A stretch of 13,931 nucleotides of DNA from an uncultured Oscillospiraceae bacterium (GCA_902495835.1 CABUYS010000029.1:1-13931); one strand, 5' to 3'; shown: positions 1 to 7,604, counted from the first letter of the stretch. Translations and numbers: made by a program. The notes: a model not told the origin generated them from the sequence alone.

Positions 1-212
1 AAACTGTTTAAACGCTTTAAAAATTACAAACTGAGAGCAACGATTCATCAAGTCATATAGTAAGTTTTCTTGCACAGAGATTAGTAGACTGTTGAAGCAA
101 AAAGAAGCTATAATATGAAAGTGAGAACTCACCGAAGCATCTATGCACAGCGATTATCAAACTGTTTAAACGCTCTAAAAATTACAACTCGAGAGCAACG
201 ATTCATTCAGGC
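1..212. repeat. Direct repeat, two copies 158 bp apart, upstream of mnmE
   Basis: The bases at 1-52 recur at 159-211 with few differences (both begin AAACTGTTTAAACGCT, and both later contain GAGAGCAACGATTCAT). Similarity fades but seems to continue for some tens of bases after each copy. Read in the same frame, both give NCLNALKIT followed by EQRFI. The first copy has a stop between the two motifs; the second sits in a 46-codon open frame (115-255) with no ribosome binding site. This fits a decayed or spurious ORF duplicated in tandem. The first copy starts at the window edge, so more copies may lie to the left. I see no real gene in 1-367. Confidence 0.7.
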
Positions 213-306
213 GGACAACAGTTTTTACTGCGCGATGAGAATAACAAAAGAGTAAAAATTATTTGCCAACAAAATAAATCAAATTCAAAATTAATAAATA
301 TAAATT

Positions 307-333
307 TTGCTCCCTTTGTTTTTGAGGGGGCAA
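307..333 (+). terminator. Hairpin before mnmE, possible terminator
   Basis: TTGCTCCCT (307-315) pairs with AGGGGGCAA (325-333) as a 9-bp stem with one G-T pair and a 9-base loop. No clean T tract follows (TTAAAATTT), so it is a weak intrinsic terminator at best. It could end an upstream transcript or act in the mnmE leader, since it lies only 34 bases before the start codon. Confidence 0.35.
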
Positions 334-367
334 TTAAAATTTAAAAAGAAAGTAGTGAATATGAAAA

Positions 368-1747
368 ATGGATACCATAGCGGCAATTTCAACAGCACAA
401 GGAGTAGGAGGAATCGGAGTTATAAGAATATCAGGTCCGAATGCTTTGAATATAGCTGATAAAATATTTGTCCCGTATTCTGCTAAAAACAGCGGCATAA
501 AGAGTTTATCCGATATGAAAGGATATACCGCAAAATACGGAAAAATTACAGATTCGGGAGAATTTATAGATGACGCGGTAGTACTTGTTTTCAGAGCACC
601 TCACAGCTATACGGGAGAAGATGTCGTTGAGATTTCCTGTCACGGAGGAATGTACATTACCCGAAGAGTTTTGAGAACCGTTCTGGAAAACGGTGCAGCT
701 CCTGCTTCTCCTGGAGAATTTACAAAAAGAGCGTTTTTAAACGGAAAAATGGATCTTTCTCAAGCTGAAGCGGTAATGGATTTAATATCCGCGAAAGGAG
801 AAAGAGCAAATAAGATAGCTTTCAGTATGCGTGAAGGTTCCTCGAGCAAAAAAATCGGAAAGATAAAAGAAATTTTGCTTGATATTCTTGCAAGACTCAG
901 TGTGTGGGCAGATTACCCCGAAGACGGAGATATTCCACAGATTGATTCAAAAATGTTGAAAAAGAGTCTTTTTGAAGTAAAATCTGAAATATCTGATATG
1001 ATAAAAGGCTATGATGCGTGTAAAATTTTAAAAGAAGGCGTAAAAACTGCTATAATTGGTCGTCCAAATGTAGGAAAATCCACTCTTATGAACTGTCTTT
1101 CGGGTCACGAGAAGTCCATAGTTACAAATATTCCCGGTACTACGCGTGACGTTATAGAGGAATCGGTTATGCTTGGTGATATACCGCTTTTGCTTGTCGA
1201 CACTGCCGGAATTCGTGACACTGACGATGTAATTGAGAAAATAGGAGTCAAAAAGTCCAAAGAATACATGGATATTTCGGACATTACTCTTTTGGTTTTG
1301 GACGCTTCCACTCCGCTTTCGGAAGAAGACAGAAATCTTTTAAAATCATGTGATAAATCAAAAACGATAATAATTTTAAATAAGTGCGATTTAAAGAAAA
1401 ATATAAACACAAGTGAATTATTAACATTTTCGGATAAAATTGTTGAATTATCCGCCATAAACGGTTCTGGAACGGAAAAATTAAAAGAAATTATCGAAAA
1501 TATGGTAGGTATTTCGGAAATTGATCCATCTGATGTTGTTATTTCAAGCGAAAGACAGCTTAATTCGTTAAAAAAAGTCAAAGAAATTATAGAAAATTCA
1601 ATTAATGAAACGGATTTCGGAATGACGCTGGATGCAATAACTGTTTTGCTTCAGGACGCAATGGAAATCTTAATGAATTTTACAGGAGAAAATGCCTCTG
1701 AAGAGATTGTAAACAGAGTTTTTGAAAAATTCTGTGTGGGAAAGTAA
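368..1747 (+). CDS. mnmE: tRNA modification GTPase MnmE (TrmE)
   Basis: GTPase partner of MnmG. In the family the complex installs the carboxymethylaminomethyl group at C5 of uridine 34 in certain tRNAs, in the cytoplasm. The 459-residue length is normal. The N-terminal folate-binding domain begins MDTIAAISTAQGVGGIGVIR, the usual family start, which supports the ATG at 368; the ATG at 361 is out of frame. The G domain shows G1 GRPNVGKS (231-238), G2 TTRD (258-261), G3 DTAG (278-281) and G4 NKCD (338-341). The C-terminus is FCVGK, preserving the C-x-G-K motif with the functional cysteine. The Shine-Dalgarno sequence is poor. In many Firmicutes mnmG follows directly; here 1.5 kb of decayed repeats separates them. 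Confidence 0.97.
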   Translation: MDTIAAISTAQGVGGIGVIRISGPNALNIADKIFVPYSAKNSGIKSLSDMKGYTAKYGKITDSGEFIDDAVVLVFRAPHSYTGEDVVEISCHGGMYITRRVLRTVLENGAAPASPGEFTKRAFLNGKMDLSQAEAVMDLISAKGERANKIAFSMREGSSSKKIGKIKEILLDILARLSVWADYPEDGDIPQIDSKMLKKSLFEVKSEISDMIKGYDACKILKEGVKTAIIGRPNVGKSTLMNCLSGHEKSIVTNIPGTTRDVIEESVMLGDIPLLLVDTAGIRDTDDVIEKIGVKKSKEYMDISDITLLVLDASTPLSEEDRNLLKSCDKSKTIIILNKCDLKKNINTSELLTFSDKIVELSAINGSGTEKLKEIIENMVGISEIDPSDVVISSERQLNSLKKVKEIIENSINETDFGMTLDAITVLLQDAMEILMNFTGENASEEIVNRVFEKFCVGK

Positions 1748-1756
1748 ATTTTTGAA

Positions 1757-2000
1757 TTGTTGATAAGATTTTGATTGATAATAGAGCTTTAAATTTTGTG
1801 TTAATGTTAAAAAGTATTTTGCGGTAATAAGTGTGGTTAATGTGGCAATATAATTAGGTTTTTCTTATTAGATATTGAACTGCATTTTGAATTAGAAACG
1901 TTTTAATTTAGTACTAATGTGGAAAAGTGTTTTTGAGGTAATTATTGTGATTTACGAATAAATAGAAGCAGTTTTTTCTTCTGTAAAGCTTAAATGCAGC
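1757..2000 (+). repeat. Higher-order repeat, copy A (about 830 bp before copy B)
   Basis: This stretch matches 2587-2830 at an offset of about 830 bp. Bases 1895-1977 are identical to 2725-2807 over 83 consecutive positions, far closer than neighbouring units are to each other. Later units also pair at similar offsets (2061 with 2892, 2184 with 3008). A block of about seven units therefore seems to have been duplicated as a whole, or homogenised by gene conversion, after the individual units had diverged. Confidence 0.8.
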
Positions 2001-2284
2001 TTGGACTTTACGAAAGTTGTTTGCTAAAAATTTAAATTGAAAATAAAATTGATGTGAGAAGTAATCTCTACGGAGTATGTAGCAATGTAATCTAGTATTT
2101 CTTTTATGATGCTTAAATGAAGTTTGAATTTTATGAAAGTTGTTTGCTAAAAATTTAAGTAAAAAATAGAATTGATGTAAACAGTAATCAGCGCGATGTA
2201 TTATAATCAAATTTTTCTTCTTCGATGTTTGGATTCGGTTTAAACTGGTTGTGTTTTAATTCAGTGCTGATGTGGAAAAGCATT

Positions 2285-2365
2285 TTTGCAGTAGTCTGTA
2301 CGGGATACGCGGGAGTAGAGTCAGGTCGTTTTTATGCTAAGCTGGACTGCAGTTTGAACTGGTGA
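2285..2365 (+). pseudogene. mnmG N-terminal fragment with readable frame
   Basis: From 2288 the frame reads AVVCTGYAGVESGRFYAKLD without a stop. MnmG reads AVIGAGHAGIEAGLSSARLG, so nearly half the positions are identical and several others conservative. The first two glycines of the FAD-binding GxGxxG are lost (GAGHAG became CTGYAG). There is no start codon with a ribosome binding site, so this is a fragment and not a gene. It is among the best-preserved units of the array and is the clearest evidence that the array came from mnmG coding sequence. Confidence 0.65.
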
Positions 2366-2394
2366 TAGAATTTTAAATTTAAAAGAGTGTTTTT

Positions 2395-2460
2395 GTAATA
2401 ATAGGCACGATTCACACGGGAATAGAAGCGAGTTTTCTTCTTAGAAACCGATCTGTAGAT
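2395..2460 (+). pseudogene. Second mnmG N-terminal fragment
   Basis: Reading from about 2401, the frame gives IGTIHTGIEASFLLRN, which lines up with IGAGHAGIEAGLSSAR of MnmG; the I-G, H, G-I-E-A positions are kept. The bases GGGAATAGAAGC differ at only one position from the mnmG stretch AGGAATAGAAGC. A three-base insertion next to the GTAAT anchor shifts the unit's start relative to others. No translation signals are visible. Confidence 0.55.
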
Positions 2461-2586
2461 TAGTTTTTATGAAAGTTGTTTGCCAAAAATTTAAGTCTAA
2501 AATAAAATTGACGTGAGAAGTAATCTCCACGAGATATGTTGTGAATAAAAACAAATGTTTCTTCTTAGAGGTTGAGCTACGGTTAA

Positions 2587-2830
2587 ATAGGAAGTAAAGT
2601 TTGAATTTGTAATAAGATTTTAGTTCAGTGTTGATTTGAAAAAATATTTTGCGGTAATAAGTGCGGTTAATGCGGGAATATAATCAAGCTTTTCTTCTGC
2701 GATAGTTGTATGCGGTTTGAATTGGAAACGTTTTAATTTAGTACTAATGTGGAAAAGTGTTTTTGAGGTAATTATTGTGATTTACGAATAAATAGAAGCA
2801 GTTTTTTTCTTCTGCAAAGCCTAAATGCAG
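2587..2830 (+). repeat. Higher-order repeat, copy B
   Basis: Partner of 1757-2000. The copies first differ where a T run is six long in A and seven in B, after 83 identical bases; scattered differences, many of them transitions, follow. Similarity continues at a lower level into the following units up to about 3120. Confidence 0.8.
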
Positions 2831-3212
2831 CTTTAATTTTACGAAAATTATTTGCTAAAAATTTAAGTTGAAAATAAAATTAATGTGAGCAGTAATCGCT
2901 GCGAAATATGTATCAATAGAAGTATTTATTTGAAGTTTAAATGTAGTTTGGATTTTACGGAATTTATTTGCTAAAAATTTAAATTAGAAATAAAATTTAT
3001 ATGAGCAGTAATCAGCGTGATGGATGCAAAGTAGAATTAGGTTTTTTTCTTCGATGTTGAACCGAGGTTCAAATTGGCTATGTTTTAATTCAGTGCTGAT
3101 GTGTAAAATTATTTTTTGAGGTAATTATTGCAATTCATGCAGTAGTAGAAACAAGTTTTTTGCAATACTTGAATTCAGCTTGGACTATGAGACTTATTAT
3201 TGTAAAAAAATT

Positions 3213-3221
3213 TGATATAAA
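3213..3221 (+). promoter_or_regulatory. Possible extended -10 promoter of mnmG
   Basis: TGATATAAA is an extended -10 motif (TGn followed by TATAAA), about 40 bases before the mnmG start and beyond the last array unit. No good -35 hexamer lies 17 bases upstream. The long gap after mnmE means mnmG probably needs its own promoter, but AT-rich DNA produces such motifs by chance. Confidence 0.35.
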
Positions 3222-3262
3222 AATTATTTTTAAAAGATAAATATTAAGAGGTGTATTTTAAA

Positions 3263-5143
3263 TTGGGACATACAGAAAATTATGATGTTGCGGTAATCGG
3301 TGCGGGACACGCAGGAATAGAAGCAGGTCTTTCTTCTGCAAGGCTAGGCTGTAATACGATTGTTTTTGCGATAAATTTGGATTCCGTGGGAAATTGCCCA
3401 TGCAATCCTTCAATCGGAGGAACGGCTAAAGGGCATCTTGTGCGTGAAATAGACGCTTTAGGCGGCGAAATGGGAAAAACCACAGACGAATGTTTTTTAC
3501 AAAGCAGAATGCTTAATCTCGGAAAAGGCCCTGCAGTGCATTCGTTGAGGGCTCAAATAGACAGAAATAGATATAAAGAAACAATGAAGCATAAGCTCGA
3601 GCTTCAAGATAATCTTACTTTAAAGCAAGCGGAAATAACTGAAATTTCTCACGAAAACGACGTTTGGAGACTCGTAACGAGAAACAACACGGAATACCTT
3701 GCAAAAGCGGTTGTAATAGCTACAGGAACATTTTTGGAAGGAAAAGTTCACATTGGAGAAACTTCCTATTCGAGCGGACCTGACGGTGTTTTTCCCGCAA
3801 CATTGCTTGGCGAATCCATAAAAAAACTCGGACTCAAACTGAAACGCTTTAAAACAGGTACGCCTGCCAGAGTTTTGAAGTCAAGCATCAATTTTGATAT
3901 TTTGGAAAAACAATGCGGCGATGACGATATAGTTCCGTTTTCATACAGTACAAAAAAAGTTATGGAAAATAAAGTTGCGTGTTATATTTCCTGGACGAAC
4001 GACAAAACAAAAGAAGTAATTCTTCAAAATCTTCACAGAGCTCCGATGTACAGCGGAAAAATCGAAGGCATCGGCCCTAGATATTGTCCGAGTATTGAAG
4101 ACAAAATCGTAAGGTTTCCTGATAAAAAACGTCATCAACTTTTTATAGAGCCGTGCGGAATCAATACTGAAGAAATGTATCTTCAGGGAATGTCGACTTC
4201 TCTTCCTGAAGAGGTTCAAACTGAAATGTACAGAACCATTCCGGGTCTTGAAAATGTAAAAATCATGCGTCCTGCTTACGCGATAGAATATGACATAGCG
4301 GATCCGACTCAAATGAATGCGACTCTTGAATACCGGGAATTTCCCGGACTCTTTGGAGCGGGACAATTTAACGGAAGTTCCGGTTATGAAGAAGCTGCTG
4401 CACAAGGGCTTATCGCAGGAATAAACGCCGCACTTAAAATTATGGGGAAAGATCAAATAATTCTTGACAGAGGCTCTTCGTACATAGGTACGCTTATTGA
4501 CGATTTGGTAACAAAAGGAGTCAATGACCCGTATAGAATGATGACTTCACGTTCGGAGTACAGACTGATTTTAAGACAAGACAACGCCGACGAACGTTTA
4601 ACGCCTATTGGAAGAAAAATAGGCTTGATAGATGATAAACGTTGGGAAGAGTTTTTGTCTCGGCAGGAAATGAAAAAGACCGAACTTGAAAGAATAAAAA
4701 AGACCGTTTTACCGCCATCCGATGAACTTAACGCTGTACTTGTTTCACGTGAAACATCACCTGTTTCGAGCGGTGTAAAAATAAGCGAACTTATAAAGCG
4801 TCCGCAAATTACTTACGATGATTTAAAACCTTTTGATGTTTCAAGACCTGAAATTGACAAAAGAATTTTCGAGCAAGTTCAAACCGAAATAAAATACGAA
4901 GGATATATTGCAAGGCAAAATCGTCAAATTTCGGAGATGCGAAGATTAGAAAATAAAATTCTTCCCGATTCGGTTGATTATAAATTAATTAAAGGCCTTC
5001 GTTTGGAAGCAGCGGAAAAGCTTAGTAAAATCCGTCCGCAAAACATCGGACAAGCCGCAAGAATTTCGGGAGTCAGCCCTGCGGATATTTCCGTGCTTAT
5101 TATTTGGCTCGCATCAAAGAGCCGAAAAGGAGAAAACGAATAA
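3263..5143 (+). CDS. mnmG: tRNA uridine-5-carboxymethylaminomethyl(34) synthesis enzyme MnmG (GidA)
   Basis: FAD enzyme that works with MnmE on wobble uridine 34 of tRNA. The N-terminus MGHTENYDVAVIGAGHAG carries the FAD-binding GxGxxG (residues 13-18). Further family blocks are CNPSIGGTAKGHLVREID, ATGTFLEG, FKTGTPAR, AGQFNGSSGYEEAAAQGLIA and SRSEYRL. About 626 residues is full length. I prefer the TTG at 3263: AGAGGTG (3246-3252) is then a Shine-Dalgarno about 10 bases upstream, whereas an in-frame GTG at 3251 lies inside that sequence and would add only four residues. The stop overlaps the rsmG start by one base (TAATG), implying translational coupling. The coding sequence contains an exact parS at 4741, and its 5' end is the apparent parent of the repeats upstream. 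Confidence 0.97.
   Translation: MGHTENYDVAVIGAGHAGIEAGLSSARLGCNTIVFAINLDSVGNCPCNPSIGGTAKGHLVREIDALGGEMGKTTDECFLQSRMLNLGKGPAVHSLRAQIDRNRYKETMKHKLELQDNLTLKQAEITEISHENDVWRLVTRNNTEYLAKAVVIATGTFLEGKVHIGETSYSSGPDGVFPATLLGESIKKLGLKLKRFKTGTPARVLKSSINFDILEKQCGDDDIVPFSYSTKKVMENKVACYISWTNDKTKEVILQNLHRAPMYSGKIEGIGPRYCPSIEDKIVRFPDKKRHQLFIEPCGINTEEMYLQGMSTSLPEEVQTEMYRTIPGLENVKIMRPAYAIEYDIADPTQMNATLEYREFPGLFGAGQFNGSSGYEEAAAQGLIAGINAALKIMGKDQIILDRGSSYIGTLIDDLVTKGVNDPYRMMTSRSEYRLILRQDNADERLTPIGRKIGLIDDKRWEEFLSRQEMKKTELERIKKTVLPPSDELNAVLVSRETSPVSSGVKISELIKRPQITYDDLKPFDVSRPEIDKRIFEQVQTEIKYEGYIARQNRQISEMRRLENKILPDSVDYKLIKGLRLEAAEKLSKIRPQNIGQAARISGVSPADISVLIIWLASKSRKGENE
4741..4756. promoter_or_regulatory. parS site inside mnmG
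   Basis: TGTTTCACGTGAAACA is a perfect 16-bp palindrome and a match to the well-known bacterial parS consensus, the site where ParB loads onto DNA. It is read through by mnmG as part of a VSRET segment. The ParB encoded at 6722 is the expected ligand. A second identical site lies 1,109 bp downstream. Confidence 0.93.
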
Positions 5144-5847
5144 TGATTTTATTAAAACAAGAAGCTGAAAAATTAGGAATTAAGCTAAGCGAAAAACAGC
5201 TTGAGAAATTTCGCATATACATGGATTTTTTGCTCGAGTACAATAAACACACGAATCTTACGGCAATAAAAGAGCCTGAAGACATAATGATTAAACATTT
5301 TCTTGACAGTATGATTTTAAGTAAATTTATAAAAATGGGTTCAAAGTCAAAAATAATAGACGTGGGAACGGGAGCGGGTTTTCCGGGAGTGCCGCTTAAA
5401 ATTTTGGACGAATCGGTAAACCTTACGCTTATTGACAGTTTGAATAAGCGAATAACTTTCTTAAAAGAACTTTCGGAAAAATTAAATTTAAAGATAGATA
5501 TTTTTCACGGCCGAGCTGAAGAATTAGCTCAAAAAAATGAATTCAGGGAAAAATTCGACGTAGCAGTTTCAAGAGCTGTAGCACCGCTTAATATCTTGAG
5601 TGAATACTGTTTGGGATACGTAAAAATAGAAGGCTGTTTCGCGGCTATGAAAGGCCCAAATTCTGAAGAAGAAATAAAAAATTCCGAAAATGCCATAAAA
5701 ATAACAGGCGGAAAGATTAAAGCCTGCGAACACTTGGAACTGCCCCGCGAAAAAGGCTTTAGAAACATAATAATAATCGAAAAAATCAAAGAAACACCGA
5801 GAAAATATCCTCGTTCGAATTCGCAAATTTCAAAAAAACCTTTGTAA
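5143..5847 (+). CDS. rsmG: 16S rRNA (guanine(527)-N(7))-methyltransferase RsmG (GidB)
   Basis: S-adenosylmethionine-dependent methyltransferase; the family adds the N7 methyl group to G527 of 16S rRNA in the cytoplasm. The SAM-binding glycine-rich motif DVGTGAGFPG is at residues 73-82, followed by the conserved VSRAVAPL and AAMKG segments and the C-terminal KYPR typical of the family. About 234 residues is normal. The start at 5143 is chosen because AAGGAG (5127-5132) is well spaced from it and the ATG overlaps the mnmG stop; an in-frame TTG at 5104 would add 13 residues lying inside mnmG with no ribosome binding site. The gene is co-transcribed with mnmG. Its stop is followed within three bases by parS. 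Confidence 0.96.
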   Translation: MILLKQEAEKLGIKLSEKQLEKFRIYMDFLLEYNKHTNLTAIKEPEDIMIKHFLDSMILSKFIKMGSKSKIIDVGTGAGFPGVPLKILDESVNLTLIDSLNKRITFLKELSEKLNLKIDIFHGRAEELAQKNEFREKFDVAVSRAVAPLNILSEYCLGYVKIEGCFAAMKGPNSEEEIKNSENAIKITGGKIKACEHLELPREKGFRNIIIIEKIKETPRKYPRSNSQISKKPL

Positions 5848-5849
5848 AA

Positions 5850-5865
5850 TGTTTCACGTGAAACA
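5850..5865. promoter_or_regulatory. parS site between rsmG and parA
   Basis: This is the same 16-bp palindrome as at 4741, TGTTTCACGTGAAACA. It lies just after the rsmG stop and about 27 bp upstream of the likely -10 of parA. A ParB complex spreading from here would cover the parAB promoter, so autoregulation is plausible but inferred. Confidence 0.95.
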
Positions 5866-5891
5866 AAATCGTTTTATTGACTCAAGCGTTA

Positions 5892-5900
5892 TGATATAAT
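5892..5900 (+). promoter_or_regulatory. Extended -10 promoter of parAB
   Basis: TGATATAAT is a consensus TATAAT preceded by TGn, 42 bases before the parA start. A TTGACT sits at 5877-5882, only 12 bases upstream, which is too close for a standard -35, so the extended -10 may do the work. This is the natural start point for the parA-to-serS run. Confidence 0.6.
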
Positions 5901-5942
5901 AATTTAAAAATATAATTAAACATGGTAATTAAGGGAGGATTT

Positions 5943-6707
5943 ATGGGTAAAATAATTTCAATTTCCAATCAAAAAGGCGGCGTCGGAAAGACAACGACTT
6001 CAATTAATCTTTCGGCAGCTTTAGGGATTCTCGGCAAGAAAGTTCTTGTTATAGATTTTGACCCACAAGGCAATACTACAAGCGGTTTAGGGTTTGACAA
6101 AAGAACAGTTTCAAAGTCTTCTTACGACGTTCTTGAAAAAGATACTTCTGCCGAAGAAGCAACTTTGGAAACTCAATTTAAAAATCTCTATCTTATACCT
6201 TCTCATATAAATTTGGCATCGGCTGACGCAGGAATAAGTCTTTTTTCAGGAAAAGAATCAAAACTTAAAAATAAAATTTCTCACTTAAAAGAAGTTTACG
6301 ACTACATAATAATAGATTGTCCGCCGTCTTTGGGAATCATTACTATAAACGCTTTTTGTGCAAGCGATACAGTTCTTATTCCGATTCAATGCGAATATTA
6401 TGCTTTGGAAGGTTTATCGCAACTCATAAACACCATAAAAGTCGTAAAAAGGCATCACAATCCCGAGCTCGATATCGAAGGAATTTTAATGACTATGTGT
6501 GATTTAAGGTTAAATCTTACTCGCCAGGTAATAGAAGAAGTAAAGAAAAATTTCCCCGACAAAGTTTTCAAAACAACAATTCCGAGAACGGTAAAAATTT
6601 CGGAAGCACCGGGATTCGGTAAGCCCGTAGCCTATTTTGCAAGACTTAACATGGGAACTTTTGCGTATAAAAATTTAGCTAAAGAAATAGTTAAAAACAA
6701 TAAATAA
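5943..6707 (+). CDS. parA: Chromosome partitioning ATPase ParA (Soj)
   Basis: ParA/MinD-type ATPase that binds DNA non-specifically and, with ParB-parS, moves or organises the origin region; in Bacillus, Soj also influences DnaA. The deviant Walker A KGGVGKTTT starts at residue 11, the A' motif DFDPQGN at 38, and Walker B IIIDCPPS ends near 128. The 254-residue length with no N-terminal DNA-binding extension is the chromosomal Soj form. I chose the ATG at 5943, preceded by GGGAGG and giving MGKIISISNQKGG; an in-frame ATG at 5922 would add seven residues and has no ribosome binding site. parB follows after 14 bases. Confidence 0.96.
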   Translation: MGKIISISNQKGGVGKTTTSINLSAALGILGKKVLVIDFDPQGNTTSGLGFDKRTVSKSSYDVLEKDTSAEEATLETQFKNLYLIPSHINLASADAGISLFSGKESKLKNKISHLKEVYDYIIIDCPPSLGIITINAFCASDTVLIPIQCEYYALEGLSQLINTIKVVKRHHNPELDIEGILMTMCDLRLNLTRQVIEEVKKNFPDKVFKTTIPRTVKISEAPGFGKPVAYFARLNMGTFAYKNLAKEIVKNNK

Positions 6708-6721
6708 AAGGAGCTGTTTTT

Positions 6722-7585
6722 ATGGCAAAACCAAGCGGACTCGGAAAAGGTCTTGATTTGATTTTCATGCAAAATAATCCCGAAAGCGAAAACGCACCGC
6801 TAAGTCTTAAAATAACGGAACTCGAAGCAAACCTCAGTCAGCCGCGTTTTAAATTTAATCAGGAGGCACTTCGAGAGCTTGCAAATTCTGTTTCCGAGCA
6901 TGGACTTATTCAGCCGATAGTCGTTAAACCTCTTGCTTCGGGAAAATATAAAATAATAGCAGGCGAACGCAGGTTTCGGGCGAGCAAAATGGCGGGTTTG
7001 TCTGAAGTTCCTGTAATAATAAAAGATATAGACGAATCGAAAATAATGGAACTGGCTCTGGTTGAAAACCTCCAGCGTGAAGATTTGTCAGCTCTTGAAG
7101 AAGCTAAAGGATACAAAGCTTTGATGGATGCACATAATTTTACTCAGGAAGACGTTTCGAAAACAATAGGAAAATCACGTTCATATATTGCCAACGCACT
7201 CAGACTTTTAAATTTGCCCGATTCCGTAACAGAAAAACTCGAATCCGAAGAAATTTCAGCCGGTCACGCAAGAACGCTTCTTTCGCTGAGTTCCGAGGAA
7301 GACATGGAACAGGCTTTAAAAATTACGCTTTCTCAAGGCTTGAGCGTAAGACAGCTTGAGCAGCTCGTTCGGAAAATGAATTTTAAAGAACTTGAAAAAC
7401 CGAAATCAATAAAAGTAATAAAAAAAGATGCTTTTTTCAATAAAATAGAAAACGGGCTTAATAAAAAATTCGGTCGCAAGGTAAAAATAGTATCAGGCAG
7501 AAGAAAAAAAGGAACGATACAAATAGAATTTAACGGCGAAGAAGACCTTTCTGACATATACAGGTTGCTTACAAGTGAAAAATAA
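6722..7585 (+). CDS. parB: Chromosome partitioning protein ParB (Spo0J)
   Basis: Site-specific DNA-binding protein and CTP-dependent clamp that loads at parS and recruits condensin. The N-terminus KPSGLGKGLD is the usual ParA-stimulating start. The CTP-binding domain contains GERRFRAS from residue 81 and ENLQREDLS from 115. A helix-turn-helix follows (from residue 141, TQEDVSKTIGKSRSYIANAL), and the C-terminal dimerisation domain ends the protein. At 287 residues it has the normal length. AAAGGAG lies nine bases before the ATG. Two exact parS targets lie within 2 kb upstream, so the whole ParABS system is in the window. Confidence 0.96.
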   Translation: MAKPSGLGKGLDLIFMQNNPESENAPLSLKITELEANLSQPRFKFNQEALRELANSVSEHGLIQPIVVKPLASGKYKIIAGERRFRASKMAGLSEVPVIIKDIDESKIMELALVENLQREDLSALEEAKGYKALMDAHNFTQEDVSKTIGKSRSYIANALRLLNLPDSVTEKLESEEISAGHARTLLSLSSEEDMEQALKITLSQGLSVRQLEQLVRKMNFKELEKPKSIKVIKKDAFFNKIENGLNKKFGRKVKIVSGRRKKGTIQIEFNGEEDLSDIYRLLTSEK

Positions 7586-7604
7586 TAAAAAGGAGGTTTA
7601 AATT

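Larger units (their letters stand above)
1757..3180 (+). repeat. Array of about 12 decayed copies of the mnmG 5' coding region
   Basis: This gap holds tandem degenerate units, each containing a GTAAT-like anchor near 1824, 1938, 2061, 2184, 2291, 2395, 2520, 2654, 2768, 2892, 3008 and 3121 (spacing 104-134 bp). The same anchor lies in mnmG at 3293. Units share with mnmG an AATAGAAGCAG stretch, then TTTCTTCTG, a run resembling GTTTTTGCGATAAATTTGGATT, and intermediate positions, in the same order. In the mnmG frame the unit at 2654 starts AVISAVNAGI, against AVIGAGHAGI in MnmG. Most units have stops in that frame and none has a start with a ribosome binding site. I interpret the array as tandem duplications of the mnmG start that decayed toward AT. 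No intact gene is present in 1748-3250. Confidence 0.85.

Noticed and set aside
1..160. Possible resemblance of the upstream region to an internal part of mnmG (around 3837-4055)
   Set aside because: Short matches (AAACGCTTTAAAA, ACAGCG) exist, but they are not collinear without large gaps and are within what chance allows in AT-rich DNA.
115..255. 46-codon open frame within the upstream direct repeat
   Set aside because: No Shine-Dalgarno before the ATG, the sister copy has a stop in the same frame, and no recognisable domain.
1105..1581. 158-codon minus-strand frame inside mnmE
   Set aside because: Complement of a well-recognised gene, no independent signals; the same holds for the minus-strand frames inside mnmG (3280-3483, 3941-4456), rsmG, serS and guaB.
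1914..2210. 98-codon open frame on the minus strand within the mnmE-mnmG gap
   Set aside because: It spans two repeat units of about 123 bp (a multiple of three), so its internally repeated protein is a by-product of the array. No ribosome binding site or family resemblance.
1757..3180. CRISPR array
   Set aside because: Units are 104-134 bp, degenerate throughout and without identical short repeats or unique spacers; they match mnmG coding sequence.
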